22,338 nt of DNA from JBBECJ01 sp041751795 (lineage in GTDB: Bacteria; Chloroflexota; Chloroflexia; Thermomicrobiales; CFX8). A model generated the notes under the pieces. It ran no database searches, had not been told where the DNA came from, and saw only the letters and a list, made by a program, of their open reading frames with translations. Both the position numbers and the translations under genes were made by a program. The DNA lies in assembly GCA_041751795.1 (NCBI GenBank), contig JBGSWU010000540.1, positions 1-22,338 of the forward strand, given 5' to 3'. Every line of letters begins with the position of its first letter. Position 1 is the stretch's first letter. Below are positions 22,120 through 22,338 of this stretch, piece after piece.

Positions 22120-22338
22120 ATGTTTCTCAGGTTGTTAGAACGGCATAAATCGATGTTGTATGTGCTGGCGGCGATCGTTATCCCGGTGCTGTGGGTCATG
22201 GCATTCCTCGCCCAGCGGCGAGTTGGGCTTTCGCGGGTTTGGACGATCTTCGATGTCGGAGTTGGCGTCGTGGTTGCCATTTACCTTGCGATCGACGGGC
22301 GATGGGCTGAGGGGATTATTGTTGCCCTGATCGTCATT
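22120..22338 (+). CDS. Membrane protein, N-terminal part (cut by window end)
   Basis: The frame starts at ATG 22120 (or ATG 22153) and is open to the last base, so the gene continues outside the window. From the second Met the sequence is MLYVLAAIVIPVLWVMAFLA, a membrane helix. It is followed by a basic loop QRRVGLSRV, then a second helix VGVGVVVAIYLAI, DGRWAEG, and the start of a third (IIVALIVI). The ribosome binding site is poor for either start. The family cannot be named from 73 residues. It diverges from the S9 peptidase gene. Confidence 0.6.
   Translation, partial: MFLRLLERHKSMLYVLAAIVIPVLWVMAFLAQRRVGLSRVWTIFDVGVGVVVAIYLAIDGRWAEGIIVALIVI

Noticed and set aside
1..22338. CRISPR arrays, tRNA or rRNA genes, insertion sequences, phage genes
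   Set aside because: No regularly spaced direct repeats, no tRNA-like cloverleaf, no rRNA sequence and no transposase or integrase motif were seen on either strand.

Overview
The window reads as chromosomal DNA from a GC-rich, free-living bacterium, most likely a Chloroflexota of the Thermomicrobia type. The reasons are the mix of textbook SAM-I and T-box leader RNAs with F420/FMN-type luciferase-like oxidoreductases, an S58 (DmpA) peptidase, S9 and M48 peptidases, and scattered GC-rich palindromes. No phage, transposase, CRISPR, rRNA or tRNA is visible. The lineage call is inference and was not checked by a search.

Region 1 (1-4200) is a methionine module. The 3' part of homoserine dehydrogenase (hom) reads rightward and converges on metX-metY, which reads leftward. 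Together they run from aspartate semialdehyde through homoserine and O-acetylhomoserine to homocysteine. Upstream of metX is a roughly 590-nt leader: a strong promoter (4185-4157), a SAM-I riboswitch with its own terminator (4130-3989), then a T-box with an ATG (Met) specifier and its own terminator (about 3960-3601), and finally a hairpin that buries the metX ribosome binding site. The leader thus appears to gate the same two genes by SAM and by uncharged tRNA-Met in series. This is the most notable thing in the window.

Region 2 (4300-7310) is a small-protein zone: a degenerate receiver-domain protein, two uncharacterised soluble proteins (one with a possible frameshifted tail), a strong bidirectional terminator, and a leftward operon of three tiny membrane proteins, two of them paralogues. 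Two of the three are easily missed because of their size and a larger shadow frame. Upstream of the operon is a perfect 13-bp inverted repeat.

Region 3 (7315-12254) has a leftward operon (HD phosphohydrolase, MFS efflux-type transporter, luciferase-like monooxygenase) diverging from a monofunctional proline dehydrogenase. Region 4 (12430-17114) has an uncharacterised membrane protein, a second luciferase-like oxidoreductase, an M48 (HtpX/Ste24-like) protease and a DmpA-type peptidase, with dispersed inverted repeats between them. Region 5 (17400-22338) has a zinc-ribbon protein that overlaps convergently a long class II aldolase-family protein, a cupredoxin lipoprotein with clear promoter and terminator, an S9 prolyl-oligopeptidase-family enzyme, and the start of a membrane protein cut by the window edge.
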